Positions 45,586-53,198 of a DNA stretch of 64,000 bases are shown here, in pieces. The stretch is from Candidatus Accumulibacter regalis (lineage in GTDB: Bacteria > Pseudomonadota > Gammaproteobacteria > Burkholderiales > Rhodocyclaceae), in assembly GCA_000585075.1 (NCBI GenBank), contig JEMY01000015.1, forward strand, positions 33,150 through 97,149, written 5' to 3'. The translations under genes and the position numbers were made by a program. The notes beneath the pieces were generated by a model. That model was not told the DNA's origin. It saw only the letters and a list, made by a program, of their open reading frames with translations, and did not search any database. Each line of letters opens with the position of its first letter. The first letter of the stretch is position 1.

Positions 45586-46839
45586 TCAAGCGCGGTCGAC
45601 GAGAAAGCGTTCGAGCAGCTGATTGAGGAAACGGCGCCCACGGTCGCTCGGCGCGATGCGTTGCGGCTGTCGCTCGATCAGGCCCTCGCGCTCGGCCTGG
45701 CGCAGCTCGTTCTCGATGCTGAGCAGCGGCAGGGAGGTGCGCAACTCGAACAACTGCTCGTCGAAACCCTGGATCAGGCGCAGGGCGTTGATCATGAACT
45801 CGAACGGCAGGTCGGCGGCGGCGACGGCGAACTCCTGCTGGATCGGCGTTCCCGCCGCTACTTTGGCCAGGTACTGCTCGGGACGTTTCCAGCGCATCTG
45901 GCGCAGGACGCGGTCGTGCAGCGTCAGTTTGCCGTGCGCGCCGGCGCCGATTCCGAGGTAGTCGCCGAAATGCCAGTAGTTGAGGTTGTGCTGGCACTGC
46001 CGGCCGCTGCGGGCGAAGGCCGAGGTTTCGTAATGCGCGTAGCCGGCGGCGGCCAGGCGGGCTTCGATGGCGTCCTGCATGTCGGCACAGGTGTCGGCTG
46101 CGGGCAGGGTCGGCGGCTGCGCGGCAAAGGCCGTGTTCGCTTCAATCGTCAACTGATAGCACGAGAGGTGCGGCGGGGCGAAGGCGAGGGCGACATCGAG
46201 GTCGGCCAGGGCTTCGCTCAGCGTCTGCCCGGGCAGGCCGTAAATCAGGTCGATATTGAAATTGTCGAAGTGTCGGGCGGCAATCTCGATCGCCTGCCTG
46301 GCTTGGCGATCGTCGTGGGCACGGCCGAGCGCCTTGAGGTGGCGCGGGTTGAAGCTCTGGATGCCGATCGACAGGCGGTTCACGCCAGCGGCGCGAAAGG
46401 CGGCGAACTTTCCGGCTTCGACGCTGTCCGGATTGGCCTCCAGGGTGATTTCGCCGTTGGGCAGCAGCGGCAGCCGGCTGCGCAGGGCAGTGAGCAGCCG
46501 ATCGACGGCCTCGCCGGAGAGCAGGCTGGGCGTGCCGCCACCCAGGAATATACTGTCCACCCGACGTCCCCAGACCGTCGGCAGGGCCGATTCGAGGTCG
46601 GCGACCAACGCCGTGACGTAGTCGTCTTCGGGAATCGCCGGCACTCGGCGATCGCCCTTCTGTGCCGCTACGGCATGCGAGTTGAAGTCGCAGTAGGGGC
46701 ACTTCTGTACGCACCAGGGAACATGGACGTAGAGCGCCAGCGGCGGCGGCTTGCGAAAGTCGATCTGTCGCTGACCTGTTGCTGCAGCGTTGCGGGCCGG
46801 GACCAGCGGAATGATCCTGCGCCCCGTCCGCTCGGGCAT
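45586..46839 (-). CDS. hemW: Radical SAM protein HemW (heme chaperone)
   Basis: 417 aa. Radical SAM cluster motif CVQKCPYCDFNSH (CxxxCxxC) without the fourth Cys of true HemN; FLGGGTPSLL; EANPDSVE; RLSIGIQSFN; IDLIYGLPGQT; C-terminal HemN_C domain with YWHFGDYLGIGAGAHGK. HemW binds and delivers heme rather than oxidising coproporphyrinogen. The ATG overlaps the rdgB stop (ATGA). Confidence 0.94.
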   Translation of the reverse strand: MPERTGRRIIPLVPARNAAATGQRQIDFRKPPPLALYVHVPWCVQKCPYCDFNSHAVAAQKGDRRVPAIPEDDYVTALVADLESALPTVWGRRVDSIFLGGGTPSLLSGEAVDRLLTALRSRLPLLPNGEITLEANPDSVEAGKFAAFRAAGVNRLSIGIQSFNPRHLKALGRAHDDRQARQAIEIAARHFDNFNIDLIYGLPGQTLSEALADLDVALAFAPPHLSCYQLTIEANTAFAAQPPTLPAADTCADMQDAIEARLAAAGYAHYETSAFARSGRQCQHNLNYWHFGDYLGIGAGAHGKLTLHDRVLRQMRWKRPEQYLAKVAAGTPIQQEFAVAAADLPFEFMINALRLIQGFDEQLFELRTSLPLLSIENELRQAEREGLIERQPQRIAPSDRGRRFLNQLLERFLVDRA

Positions 46840-47426
46840 CAGCGCCGTGCCAGCAGGCGCTCGACGAGGCGGGCCAGCGCCTGGCCGCGGTGCGAGCGGC
46901 GGTTCTTTTCGGCGGCGTCGAGTTCGGCGGCGCTCTTGTCGAGTTCACGGACGTAGAACAGCGGATCGTATCCGAAGCCGCTTTCGCCACGGGCTGCCGT
47001 GAGGATCTCGCCGTGCCACTCGCCCTCGGCAATGATCGGTTGCGGGTCGTCGGCGTGACGGACGAAAACGATCACCGCAACATAGTGAGCGGCGCGCTGG
47101 CGGCTGTTGCCGAGTTCGGCCAGCAGCTTTTCGTTGTTGCGTGCGTCCGATCGCGGTTCGCCGGCGTAGCGCGCCGAGTACACGCCAGGCGCACCGCCGA
47201 AGGCCTCGACACACAGGCCGGAGTCGTCGGCCAGCGCCGGCAGACCGGTCAGCTGCGCTGCGTGGCGCGCTTTGACCAGGGCGTTTTCGACGAAGGTGCA
47301 GTGCGGTTCCTCGACTTCGGGAACGTCGAGCAGACCCTGCGGAACGAGTTCCCAGCCCAGTGGGGCGAGAATGGCGTCGAGTTCCTTCAGTTTCTTGGTG
47401 TTGTTGGAAGCGAGGACGAGTTTCAT
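46839..47426 (-). CDS. rdgB: XTP/dITP diphosphohydrolase
   Basis: 195 aa (E. coli 197). Removes non-canonical purine NTPs. Motifs: LVLASNNTKKLKEL, CTFVENALVKARHAA, PALADDSGLCVEAFGGAPGV, GEWHGEI, GFGYDPLF, and HRGQALARL. Four bases after rph; overlaps hemW. Confidence 0.96.
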   Translation of the reverse strand: MKLVLASNNTKKLKELDAILAPLGWELVPQGLLDVPEVEEPHCTFVENALVKARHAAQLTGLPALADDSGLCVEAFGGAPGVYSARYAGEPRSDARNNEKLLAELGNSRQRAAHYVAVIVFVRHADDPQPIIAEGEWHGEILTAARGESGFGYDPLFYVRELDKSAAELDAAEKNRRSHRGQALARLVERLLARR

Positions 47427-47430
47427 GATT

Positions 47431-48147
47431 TCATAGGGCCAGCGATGCTTTCTGGTGGGCGATCAGGCGGCCGATGCCGGCGTCGGCCAGGTCGAGCAGT
47501 TCGATCATCTGGGCGCGCGTGAACGGCTCGCCTTCGGCGGTGCCCTGCACTTCGACGATGCCACCGCTGCCGGTCATCACGACGTTCATGTCGGTATCGC
47601 AGTTGGCGTCCTCGGCGTAGTCGAGGTCGAGCACCGCCAGGCCCTTATAGACACCGACGGAGACCGCAGCGACATGATCGCGCAAGGGGTTGCTGGCCAC
47701 CTTCCCCTTGCTCAGCAAGTGTTCGCAGGCGTCGTTGAGCGCCAGCCAGGCGCCGGTGATGGCCGCACAGCGCGTGCCGCCATCGGCCTGCAGGACATCG
47801 CAATCGAGCGTGATCTGGCGTTCACCGAGCAGCGTGAGGTCGGTGACCGCACGCAGCGCACGACCGATCAGGCGCTGAATCTCCTGCGTGCGACCGGACT
47901 GCTTGCCCTTGGCTGCTTCGCGGCCGCTGCGGGTGTGTGTCGAGCGCGGCAACATGCCGTATTCGGCGGTGACCCAGCCCTGTCCGCCACCACGGAGAAA
48001 AGCGGGAACGGAGTCCTCGATACTGGCCGTGCACAGCACTCGCGTGTCGCCCATTTCGATCAACACCGAGCCTTCGGCGTGGCGGGTGAATCGGCGCGCA
48101 ATGCTGACCTTGCGCAGCTGCGAAGCTTGACGGTGACTGGGGCGCAT
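47431..48147 (-). CDS. rph: Ribonuclease PH
   Basis: 238 aa. Phosphorolytic 3'-5' trimming of tRNA precursors. Motifs: [94 protein letters not shown]. Eight bases after the PP2C gene, in the block kinase-PP2C-rph-rdgB-hemW. Confidence 0.97.
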   Translation of the reverse strand: MRPSHRQASQLRKVSIARRFTRHAEGSVLIEMGDTRVLCTASIEDSVPAFLRGGGQGWVTAEYGMLPRSTHTRSGREAAKGKQSGRTQEIQRLIGRALRAVTDLTLLGERQITLDCDVLQADGGTRCAAITGAWLALNDACEHLLSKGKVASNPLRDHVAAVSVGVYKGLAVLDLDYAEDANCDTDMNVVMTGSGGIVEVQGTAEGEPFTRAQMIELLDLADAGIGRLIAHQKASLAL

Positions 48148-48155
48148 GCAGGTTC

Positions 48156-49076
48156 CTATTTGGCGTACTTCTGGATCGTCGAGCGGATCTCTTCGATGGC
48201 CAGTTCGATCTCCTCATCGCTGAGTTCGGTCTTGTGGCTCGGGTTGCGCCCGAACTCGTCGAGGCGGGTGGTTACCGTGTCGCGAGGCATGGATCGGGTC
48301 GAAATCACGCTGCTTCCGCCGCTGCTTTCGTCCGCGTAAGTGTCCTGCCAGCGTACGGCAATCATCGACAGGTTGTCGGCGTGCGGGCCGCCGTTGACTT
48401 CCGCCTGGTCGAGCAAGGTCGGCACGGCGCGCATCAGAGCGTTGGTTTTCAGCGCCGTGGCCATGGTGTTGCCAGGCAGGCCGCTCCAGGCGCCGTCGGT
48501 GCACAGGACGAGGACGTCTTCGGCTTCGAGCGTCGTCTTCCGGGAAAACTCGATCTCCGGCGTCTGCTGGCCGCCGAGGCAGCCGTAGATCTTGTTGCGG
48601 TCCGGGTGCGTGCTCGCCTCTGCTTCGCTGATCGCGCCCTGTTCGAGCAGCAGCCGCACGCGCGAGTGGTCCTTGGTCTGGGTCAGGATTCTGCCCTTGC
48701 GCAGCAGGTAGAGCCGAGAATCACCCGAGTGCGCCCAGTAGGCGACGTTGTTCTGCACGAGGCAGGCGACACAGGTGGTGCGCGGCGAGTCCTCGAGGTG
48801 ATGCGTGCCGGCGAAGTCGAGAATCGCGCTGTGCGCGCTGAGCATGCCCGTCTGGAGAAAGAGGAACGGATCGCGAATGCGCGTCGTGCCCTGGCGCTGA
48901 AAGGACTCGGAGAGCGTCTGGACGGCGATCTGCGCGGCCACTTCGCCGAAGTAGTGACCACCCATGCCGTCGGCAACGACCATCAGCAGGCTGTCGCGCG
49001 AGTAGCAGTGCGCCAGTCGGTCTTCGTTGTTGGCGCGCTTGCCGGTGCGGGTCTCCTGGTAGATCGTGAATTTCAT
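48156..49076 (-). CDS. PP2C-type Ser/Thr phosphatase paired with a kinase
   Basis: 306 aa. Motifs: [72 protein letters not shown]-terminal tail [15 protein letters not shown] is a short helix. Starts in the kinase stop (ATGA), so stoichiometric co-expression is likely; it reverses that kinase's phosphorylation (inference). Second PP2C of the window; differs clearly from the one at 27 kb. Confidence 0.92.
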   Translation of the reverse strand: MKFTIYQETRTGKRANNEDRLAHCYSRDSLLMVVADGMGGHYFGEVAAQIAVQTLSESFQRQGTTRIRDPFLFLQTGMLSAHSAILDFAGTHHLEDSPRTTCVACLVQNNVAYWAHSGDSRLYLLRKGRILTQTKDHSRVRLLLEQGAISEAEASTHPDRNKIYGCLGGQQTPEIEFSRKTTLEAEDVLVLCTDGAWSGLPGNTMATALKTNALMRAVPTLLDQAEVNGGPHADNLSMIAVRWQDTYADESSGGSSVISTRSMPRDTVTTRLDEFGRNPSHKTELSDEEIELAIEEIRSTIQKYAK

Positions 49077-50023
49077 GGATTTCGGGATTTCTTCAGTTTG
49101 CCGACCATCTGGTCGAGCCAGGTTGCTTTAGGCTGTGGCAGCGGCGCGACGACCGGTTCGGTGAGCGCCTTCTGCAGCGCGAAGACGCTCTGCGGCCGGT
49201 AGCGATGATTCAGGCACAGGCACCAGTCGATCGTTTCCAGCAGCTGGTCCGAGTACTGACCTTCCCAGCGCACCATCGCCGGTACCAGGCGATCCTTGTC
49301 GAGGCGGCTGTCGGCCGCTTGCGGGGTGCTCGCCGAAATGCAGGCATACATCGAAGCGCCGACGCTGTAGATGTCGCTCCACGGGCCGAGCAGTTCGCGC
49401 TGGCTGTAGTGCTCCGGCGAGGCGAAGCCGGGCGTGTACATCGGCTTGAGCATTGGCGTGTCGCAGGCCAGCGTCTGGCGTGCCGCGCCAAAGTCGATCA
49501 GTACCGGGATGTGGTTGTTGCGCATGTAGATGTTCGACGGCTTGAGGTCCAGGTGCAGCAAGCGGTGCGAGTGCACCTCGCGCAGACCGTTGAGCATCTT
49601 GGTGAACACATTGCGAATGAAGTTCTCGGTGACCCCCGCCCGATGCTTCTGAATGAGCTCCTGCAGGGTGCGGCCCTGCTCGTACTCCATGACCATGTAG
49701 ACGGTGTCGTTGGCACGAAAGAAGTTCAGGACGCGGATCACGTTCGGATGCGAGAGGCCGGCAAGCGCCCGCCCTTCTTCGAAGAAACACTTCATCCCGT
49801 AGCGGAAAGCCGGGAGATGGTCTTCGGCGATGATCGGTGCCGTTCTTCCTTCGCTGCGCAGGGCCAGCGTATTGGGCAGGTACTCCTTGATGGCCACGCG
49901 CTTGCCCTCTCCATCCGTGGCCACATAGACGATCGAAAAGCCACCCAGTGAGAGCTGATGCTCGATGCAGTACTCATCAAGTTGGAACGCTGCAGGAAGG
50001 GGGTGGTTTGCTTGTTGCACCAT
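49073..50023 (-). CDS. Eukaryote-like Ser/Thr protein kinase
   Basis: 316 aa. Gly loop LSLGGFSIVYVA, VAIKEYLP (Lys46), HLDLKPSNIYM (catalytic Asp159; Arg of HRD is Leu), LIDFGAAR (Asp177), PGFASPEHY. No transmembrane segment or extracellular domain, so soluble. Lacking the HRD Arg, it probably does not need activation-loop phosphorylation (inference). ATG at 50021-50023; ATG at 50039-50041 is an alternative, neither with a clear ribosome binding site. Divergent from yicC across about 100 bases. Confidence 0.9.
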   Translation of the reverse strand: MVQQANHPLPAAFQLDEYCIEHQLSLGGFSIVYVATDGEGKRVAIKEYLPNTLALRSEGRTAPIIAEDHLPAFRYGMKCFFEEGRALAGLSHPNVIRVLNFFRANDTVYMVMEYEQGRTLQELIQKHRAGVTENFIRNVFTKMLNGLREVHSHRLLHLDLKPSNIYMRNNHIPVLIDFGAARQTLACDTPMLKPMYTPGFASPEHYSQRELLGPWSDIYSVGASMYACISASTPQAADSRLDKDRLVPAMVRWEGQYSDQLLETIDWCLCLNHRYRPQSVFALQKALTEPVVAPLPQPKATWLDQMVGKLKKSRNP

Positions 50024-50126
50024 CGCTGTCAAAGCTATCATTCGGAGTGTCGGCCATTGTCCGGTCTTTCGGGGTAGGCTGTAAAGCCGGCTGCAGACCT
50101 GCCTCCGTCCACACATCAGGATTGCG

Positions 50127-50993
50127 ATGATCTACAGCATGACCGGCTATGCCGTGGCGGCGTGTGCCGTCAAGGGCGGCGCCCTGCAAATCGAGTTGAA
50201 GAGCGTCAATTCGCGCTACCTCGACTATCACTTTCGCGTCAGCGACGAGCTGCGTCTTGCCGAACCGGCGCTGCGCGAACTGATCGGCGCGCGCCTGGTG
50301 CGCGGCAAGCTGGAATGTCGGCTCAGCTTTGTTCCCACCGCCAGCGCTGCGCAGCAGGCGAGTCTGAACGCCGACCTGCTCGAAAGCCTCGCCCTGCTCG
50401 ATGCGCAGGTCCGCGCCGTGCTGCCCCTTGCCGCTCCGCTGGCGGTCAGCGACGTGCTGCGCTGGCCGGGCATTTTCGGCGACGACGCGCTGGATGGCGA
50501 GGCCGTGCTCCCGGCTTGCCGGGCGCTGGCCTGCGACGCGCTCGACGAGTTCGTCGCCAGTCGCGCGCGCGAGGGCGGGAAACTGGCCGCGGTGATCCTC
50601 GAAAAGGTTGCTCGCATGCGCGTTCTGTTACGCGACATCGAGCCACGGATTCCGGCTGCTCTGGCCGCCTTCAACGAGAAACTGCGCCAGCGCCTGCTCA
50701 ACGCACTCGACACGGTGAGCGACGACCGGATTCGACAGGAGGTGGCGGTCTTCGCCGCGCGTATCGATGTGGCCGAGGAACTGGCGCGCCTGGCGACTCA
50801 TCTGGACGAGGTTGAGCGCGTTCTCGGAGCCGGCGGCGTCAGCGGCAAACGCCTGGATTTTCTGATGCAGGAGCTGACTCGTGAGGCCAATACCTTCGGC
50901 TCCAAGTCGCTGGTTGCCGAGCTGTCGCAGCTGGCCATCGAGTTCAAGTTGCTCATCGAACAGATGCGTGAGCAGGTGCAGAATCTGGAGTGA
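50127..50993 (+). CDS. yicC: YicC family endoribonuclease
   Basis: 288 aa (E. coli 287). N-terminal MIYSMTGYAVA, LKSVNSRYLDYHFR, LRELIGARLVRGKLECRL; C-terminal GKRLDFLMQELTREANTFGSK then LIEQMREQVQNLE. YicC is an RNA endonuclease reported to act in small-RNA turnover. ATG at 50127 preceded by AGGA. In many proteobacteria it precedes gmk-rpoZ-spoT, as here. Confidence 0.94.
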   Translation: MIYSMTGYAVAACAVKGGALQIELKSVNSRYLDYHFRVSDELRLAEPALRELIGARLVRGKLECRLSFVPTASAAQQASLNADLLESLALLDAQVRAVLPLAAPLAVSDVLRWPGIFGDDALDGEAVLPACRALACDALDEFVASRAREGGKLAAVILEKVARMRVLLRDIEPRIPAALAAFNEKLRQRLLNALDTVSDDRIRQEVAVFAARIDVAEELARLATHLDEVERVLGAGGVSGKRLDFLMQELTREANTFGSKSLVAELSQLAIEFKLLIEQMREQVQNLE

Positions 50994-51113
50994 GCGGCGA
51001 GGGCTGGCGAATGGCCCGGGGTTTGGCGATCGGCTCGTCGCTGGAAAACGTTTTGCTTCAAACCGCCAGCGAGCTGTGATAGTTTGGCGATTCCTGCCAT
51101 GGAGGGACAGATC

Positions 51114-51509
51114 ATGCCTATAGAATTGGGTCGTTCGAAATTGAGAAAGGTCGCATCCGCCGCGTGCGCCGCCTTGCTGGTGACCTGCGGCACGGTTGGC
51201 GCCGCCGAGGAGGTGCCGCTGGTCGATGGTACGCACTGGACCAAGTCGTCTCCGGAGATCAAGAAGGCGTATCTGGTCGGCCTGTCCAATGCCATTCAGG
51301 TCGACGTAGCGTATCAAGCGGATAACCCGAAGGCGAGCGCGAGTGACTTTTCACCGAAAGTGGTGAAGGGGATGAAGGGTCATACCCTGGAAACGGCGCT
51401 GGCCAGCATTGACAACTGGTACGCGGCCCATCCCGATCAGCTGCAGCGCCCGGTGGTCGAGACGATCTGGTTCGAGATGGTCGTGCCCGGACTGAACAAG
51501 AACAAATAA
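51114..51509 (+). CDS. Periplasmic protein, possible Rap1a/Tai-like fold
   Basis: 131 aa. GGAGG at 51101-51105 sets ATG 51114. Signal peptide VASAACAALLVTCGTVGAAE. Mature part: GTHWTKSSPEIKKAYLVGLS, then ALASIDNWYAAHPDQLQRPV and ETIWFEMVVPGL. The layout W...K.AYL.G..., followed by IDNWYAAHPD and a C-terminal helix, recalls Rap1a/Tai-type small periplasmic proteins; weak family call. 12 bases before the glycine-zipper lipoprotein, likely co-transcribed. Confidence 0.65.
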   Translation: MPIELGRSKLRKVASAACAALLVTCGTVGAAEEVPLVDGTHWTKSSPEIKKAYLVGLSNAIQVDVAYQADNPKASASDFSPKVVKGMKGHTLETALASIDNWYAAHPDQLQRPVVETIWFEMVVPGLNKNK

Positions 51510-51521
51510 CGGAGGCGAGGA

Positions 51522-51746
51522 ATGAAAAGAACTGGACTGGCTTTGGCGACGGCTGCCACATTGACCGTTCTCGGTTGTACCAATATGACGCCGCGCGAGC
51601 AGGGGACGGTCAGTGGCGCGGCGATCGGGGCTGCTGCGGGGGCGGGAATTGCCGCCATCTCGGGCGGAAACGGCTGGACCGGGGCGGCCATCGGCGGCGT
51701 TCTTGGCGGCACCGTCGGCAACATCAAGGGCAAGAACCAGCAGTAG
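51522..51746 (+). CDS. Small glycine-zipper lipoprotein
   Basis: 74 aa. Lipoprotein signal ending at lipobox LTVLGC, then TNMTPREQGTVSGAAIGAAA and further glycine-zipper repeats (GGNGWTGAAIGGVLGGTVG). OsmB/YMGG-like outer-membrane-associated lipoprotein. Ribosome binding site GGAGGCGAGG directly upstream. Often stress-linked in relatives; role not known. Confidence 0.88.
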   Translation: MKRTGLALATAATLTVLGCTNMTPREQGTVSGAAIGAAAGAGIAAISGGNGWTGAAIGGVLGGTVGNIKGKNQQ

Positions 51747-51826
51747 CGACGCCGGTCCCGAGGGCGGTGCGGCCTTGCTCTCGGCGCGGGCCGACGGCCC
51801 GTATGAGATCCGCCGTCGCGGCTCTC

Positions 51827-52186
51827 CTATTTGGTGATCGCGGCATTGCGACCGGAAAACTTATCGCTCAGGCGAAAGGCCGCATCGCTGAGGTCGCTCC
51901 GCGGGTTGTCGTTGCAGTAGCGGGTGACGTGTTTCTCGATGGTTCCGCTGGACATCGTCGACACCTGCTGGCTGCGGAGGGCGTAGTTATGGCCGGTGAG
52001 CACGCCGCGTATCCAGGCGACGTACAGCGCGCGCTCGTCGGCGTCGGTTCTTGACTCGGTCCACGCGCGGCACGACAGGTCATCGGGGCCGAGAATCTTG
52101 ACCGGAATCTCGGCGGCGCAGGCAGTGCCTGTCGCCACGGCAGCCAGCACGATGAGGGCGCGTGGCGTGAACTTGCTTCGGGACAT
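51827..52186 (-). CDS. Small periplasmic protein, Rap1a/Tai- or HdeA-like
   Basis: 119 aa. GAGGAG 7 bases before ATG 52184-52186. Signal peptide ALIVLAAVATGTACAAE. Mature part with Cys in LSCRAWTESR and RYCNDNPRSDL, WIRGVLTGHNYAL, AAFRLSDKF. The two Cys and the W-x-x-G helix are compatible with Rap1a/Tai immunity-like or HdeA-type periplasmic folds; uncertain. No effector gene nearby. Convergent with the lipoprotein gene, divergent from gmk. Confidence 0.65.
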   Translation of the reverse strand: MSRSKFTPRALIVLAAVATGTACAAEIPVKILGPDDLSCRAWTESRTDADERALYVAWIRGVLTGHNYALRSQQVSTMSSGTIEKHVTRYCNDNPRSDLSDAAFRLSDKFSGRNAAITK

Positions 52187-52300
52187 CGGGTGGCTCCTCG
52201 CCAAGTGAAAACTGGAAGGCTTCGATTCTCCCCTGTACCGGCCGGCGAGTCCATGCCGTCGAGCAAGCTGCCTGCGCGGCGCCCGCAGTCGTGTGGCGGG

Positions 52301-52306
52301 TACAAT
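52301..52306 (+). promoter_or_regulatory. Putative -10 element for gmk-rpoZ-spoT
   Basis: TACAAT within GGGTACAATGG. Transcription from about 52313 would exclude the earlier GTG (52293) and ATG (52305), favouring the ATG at 52338. No clear -35. Confidence 0.35.
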
Positions 52307-52337
52307 GGCGCCTTCACATTCGCTGGCCGACAAGACC

Positions 52338-52946
52338 ATGTGCGGACATCTCTATATCGTCACGGCGCCGTCAGGCGCCGGCAAGACGACGCTGGTGCGG
52401 CATTTGCTCGCGAACGATCCGGGGATCCGGGTGTCAGTTTCTCATACCACGCGGGCGCCGCGCGCGGGTGAGCGCGATGGTTTCGAATACCACTTCATCG
52501 GCGTCCAGGACTTTCTTGACAAGATTGCCAATAATGACTTCCTTGAGTGGGCGCAGGTGCATGGCAACTATTACGGCACATCGGCAAGCGGCATCGAAGT
52601 GGCCTTGCAGGCCGGGCAGGACGTGCTCCTGGAGATCGACTGGCAGGGTGCACAACAGGTTCGTCGCCAATTTCCGGCCGCCAGCGGCATCTTCATCGTG
52701 CCGCCGTCGATCGACGAACTCGGTCGCCGCCTGCGCGAACGCGCCACCGACAGTGACGAGACGATTGCCCGCCGCGTCGCTGCTGCCCGGGAAGAGATGC
52801 GCCACGTCGACGAATTCGACTATGTTATTATCAACGACGATCTGCAGCGAGCGCTGCACGACCTTTTGGCGGTGGTTCGCGCCACGCGTCTTCGCTGCCC
52901 CGCACAGCGTCAGCGCCATTCCATCCTGTTCGCGACAATGCTTTGA
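52338..52946 (+). CDS. gmk: Guanylate kinase
   Basis: 202 aa (E. coli 207). ATP-dependent GMP to GDP. Motifs: [20 protein letters not shown] (P-loop), [77 protein letters not shown]. Start at 52338 (MCGHLYIV) fits the family; earlier starts give an unrelated N-terminus. 20 bases before rpoZ. Confidence 0.95.
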   Translation: MCGHLYIVTAPSGAGKTTLVRHLLANDPGIRVSVSHTTRAPRAGERDGFEYHFIGVQDFLDKIANNDFLEWAQVHGNYYGTSASGIEVALQAGQDVLLEIDWQGAQQVRRQFPAASGIFIVPPSIDELGRRLRERATDSDETIARRVAAAREEMRHVDEFDYVIINDDLQRALHDLLAVVRATRLRCPAQRQRHSILFATML

Positions 52947-52966
52947 TTCCATTGGGAGATTTCTGT

Positions 52967-53173
52967 ATGGCACGAGTGACCGTAGACGACTGTTTGCACC
53001 GCATTTCGAATCGGTTTCAGATGACCCTGGCCGCCACCTACCGTGCTCGTCAGCTGGCTGCCGGAGCAACGCCGCTGGTCGATGGCGGCCGCGACAAGCC
53101 GACGGTGATCGCCCTGCGCGAGCTGGCCGCTGGCAAGGTCGGTCTGGAAGTCCTCAACCGCGGTCAAGCCTGA
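52967..53173 (+). CDS. rpoZ: RNA polymerase omega subunit
   Basis: 68 aa, the short form of betaproteobacteria (E. coli 91). [46 protein letters not shown]. Helps assemble beta' and takes part in ppGpp binding. GGAG at 52954-52957 before ATG 52967. Between gmk and spoT. Confidence 0.96.
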   Translation: MARVTVDDCLHRISNRFQMTLAATYRARQLAAGATPLVDGGRDKPTVIALRELAAGKVGLEVLNRGQA

Positions 53174-53198
53174 CTCTCGCCGACTGGTTTTCCCGTGT

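Noticed and set aside
27129..50023. Type VI secretion Ppk/Ppp/Fha regulation
   Set aside because: No T6SS structural genes (tssB, tssC, hcp, clpV) in the window; the two phosphorylation modules are far apart.
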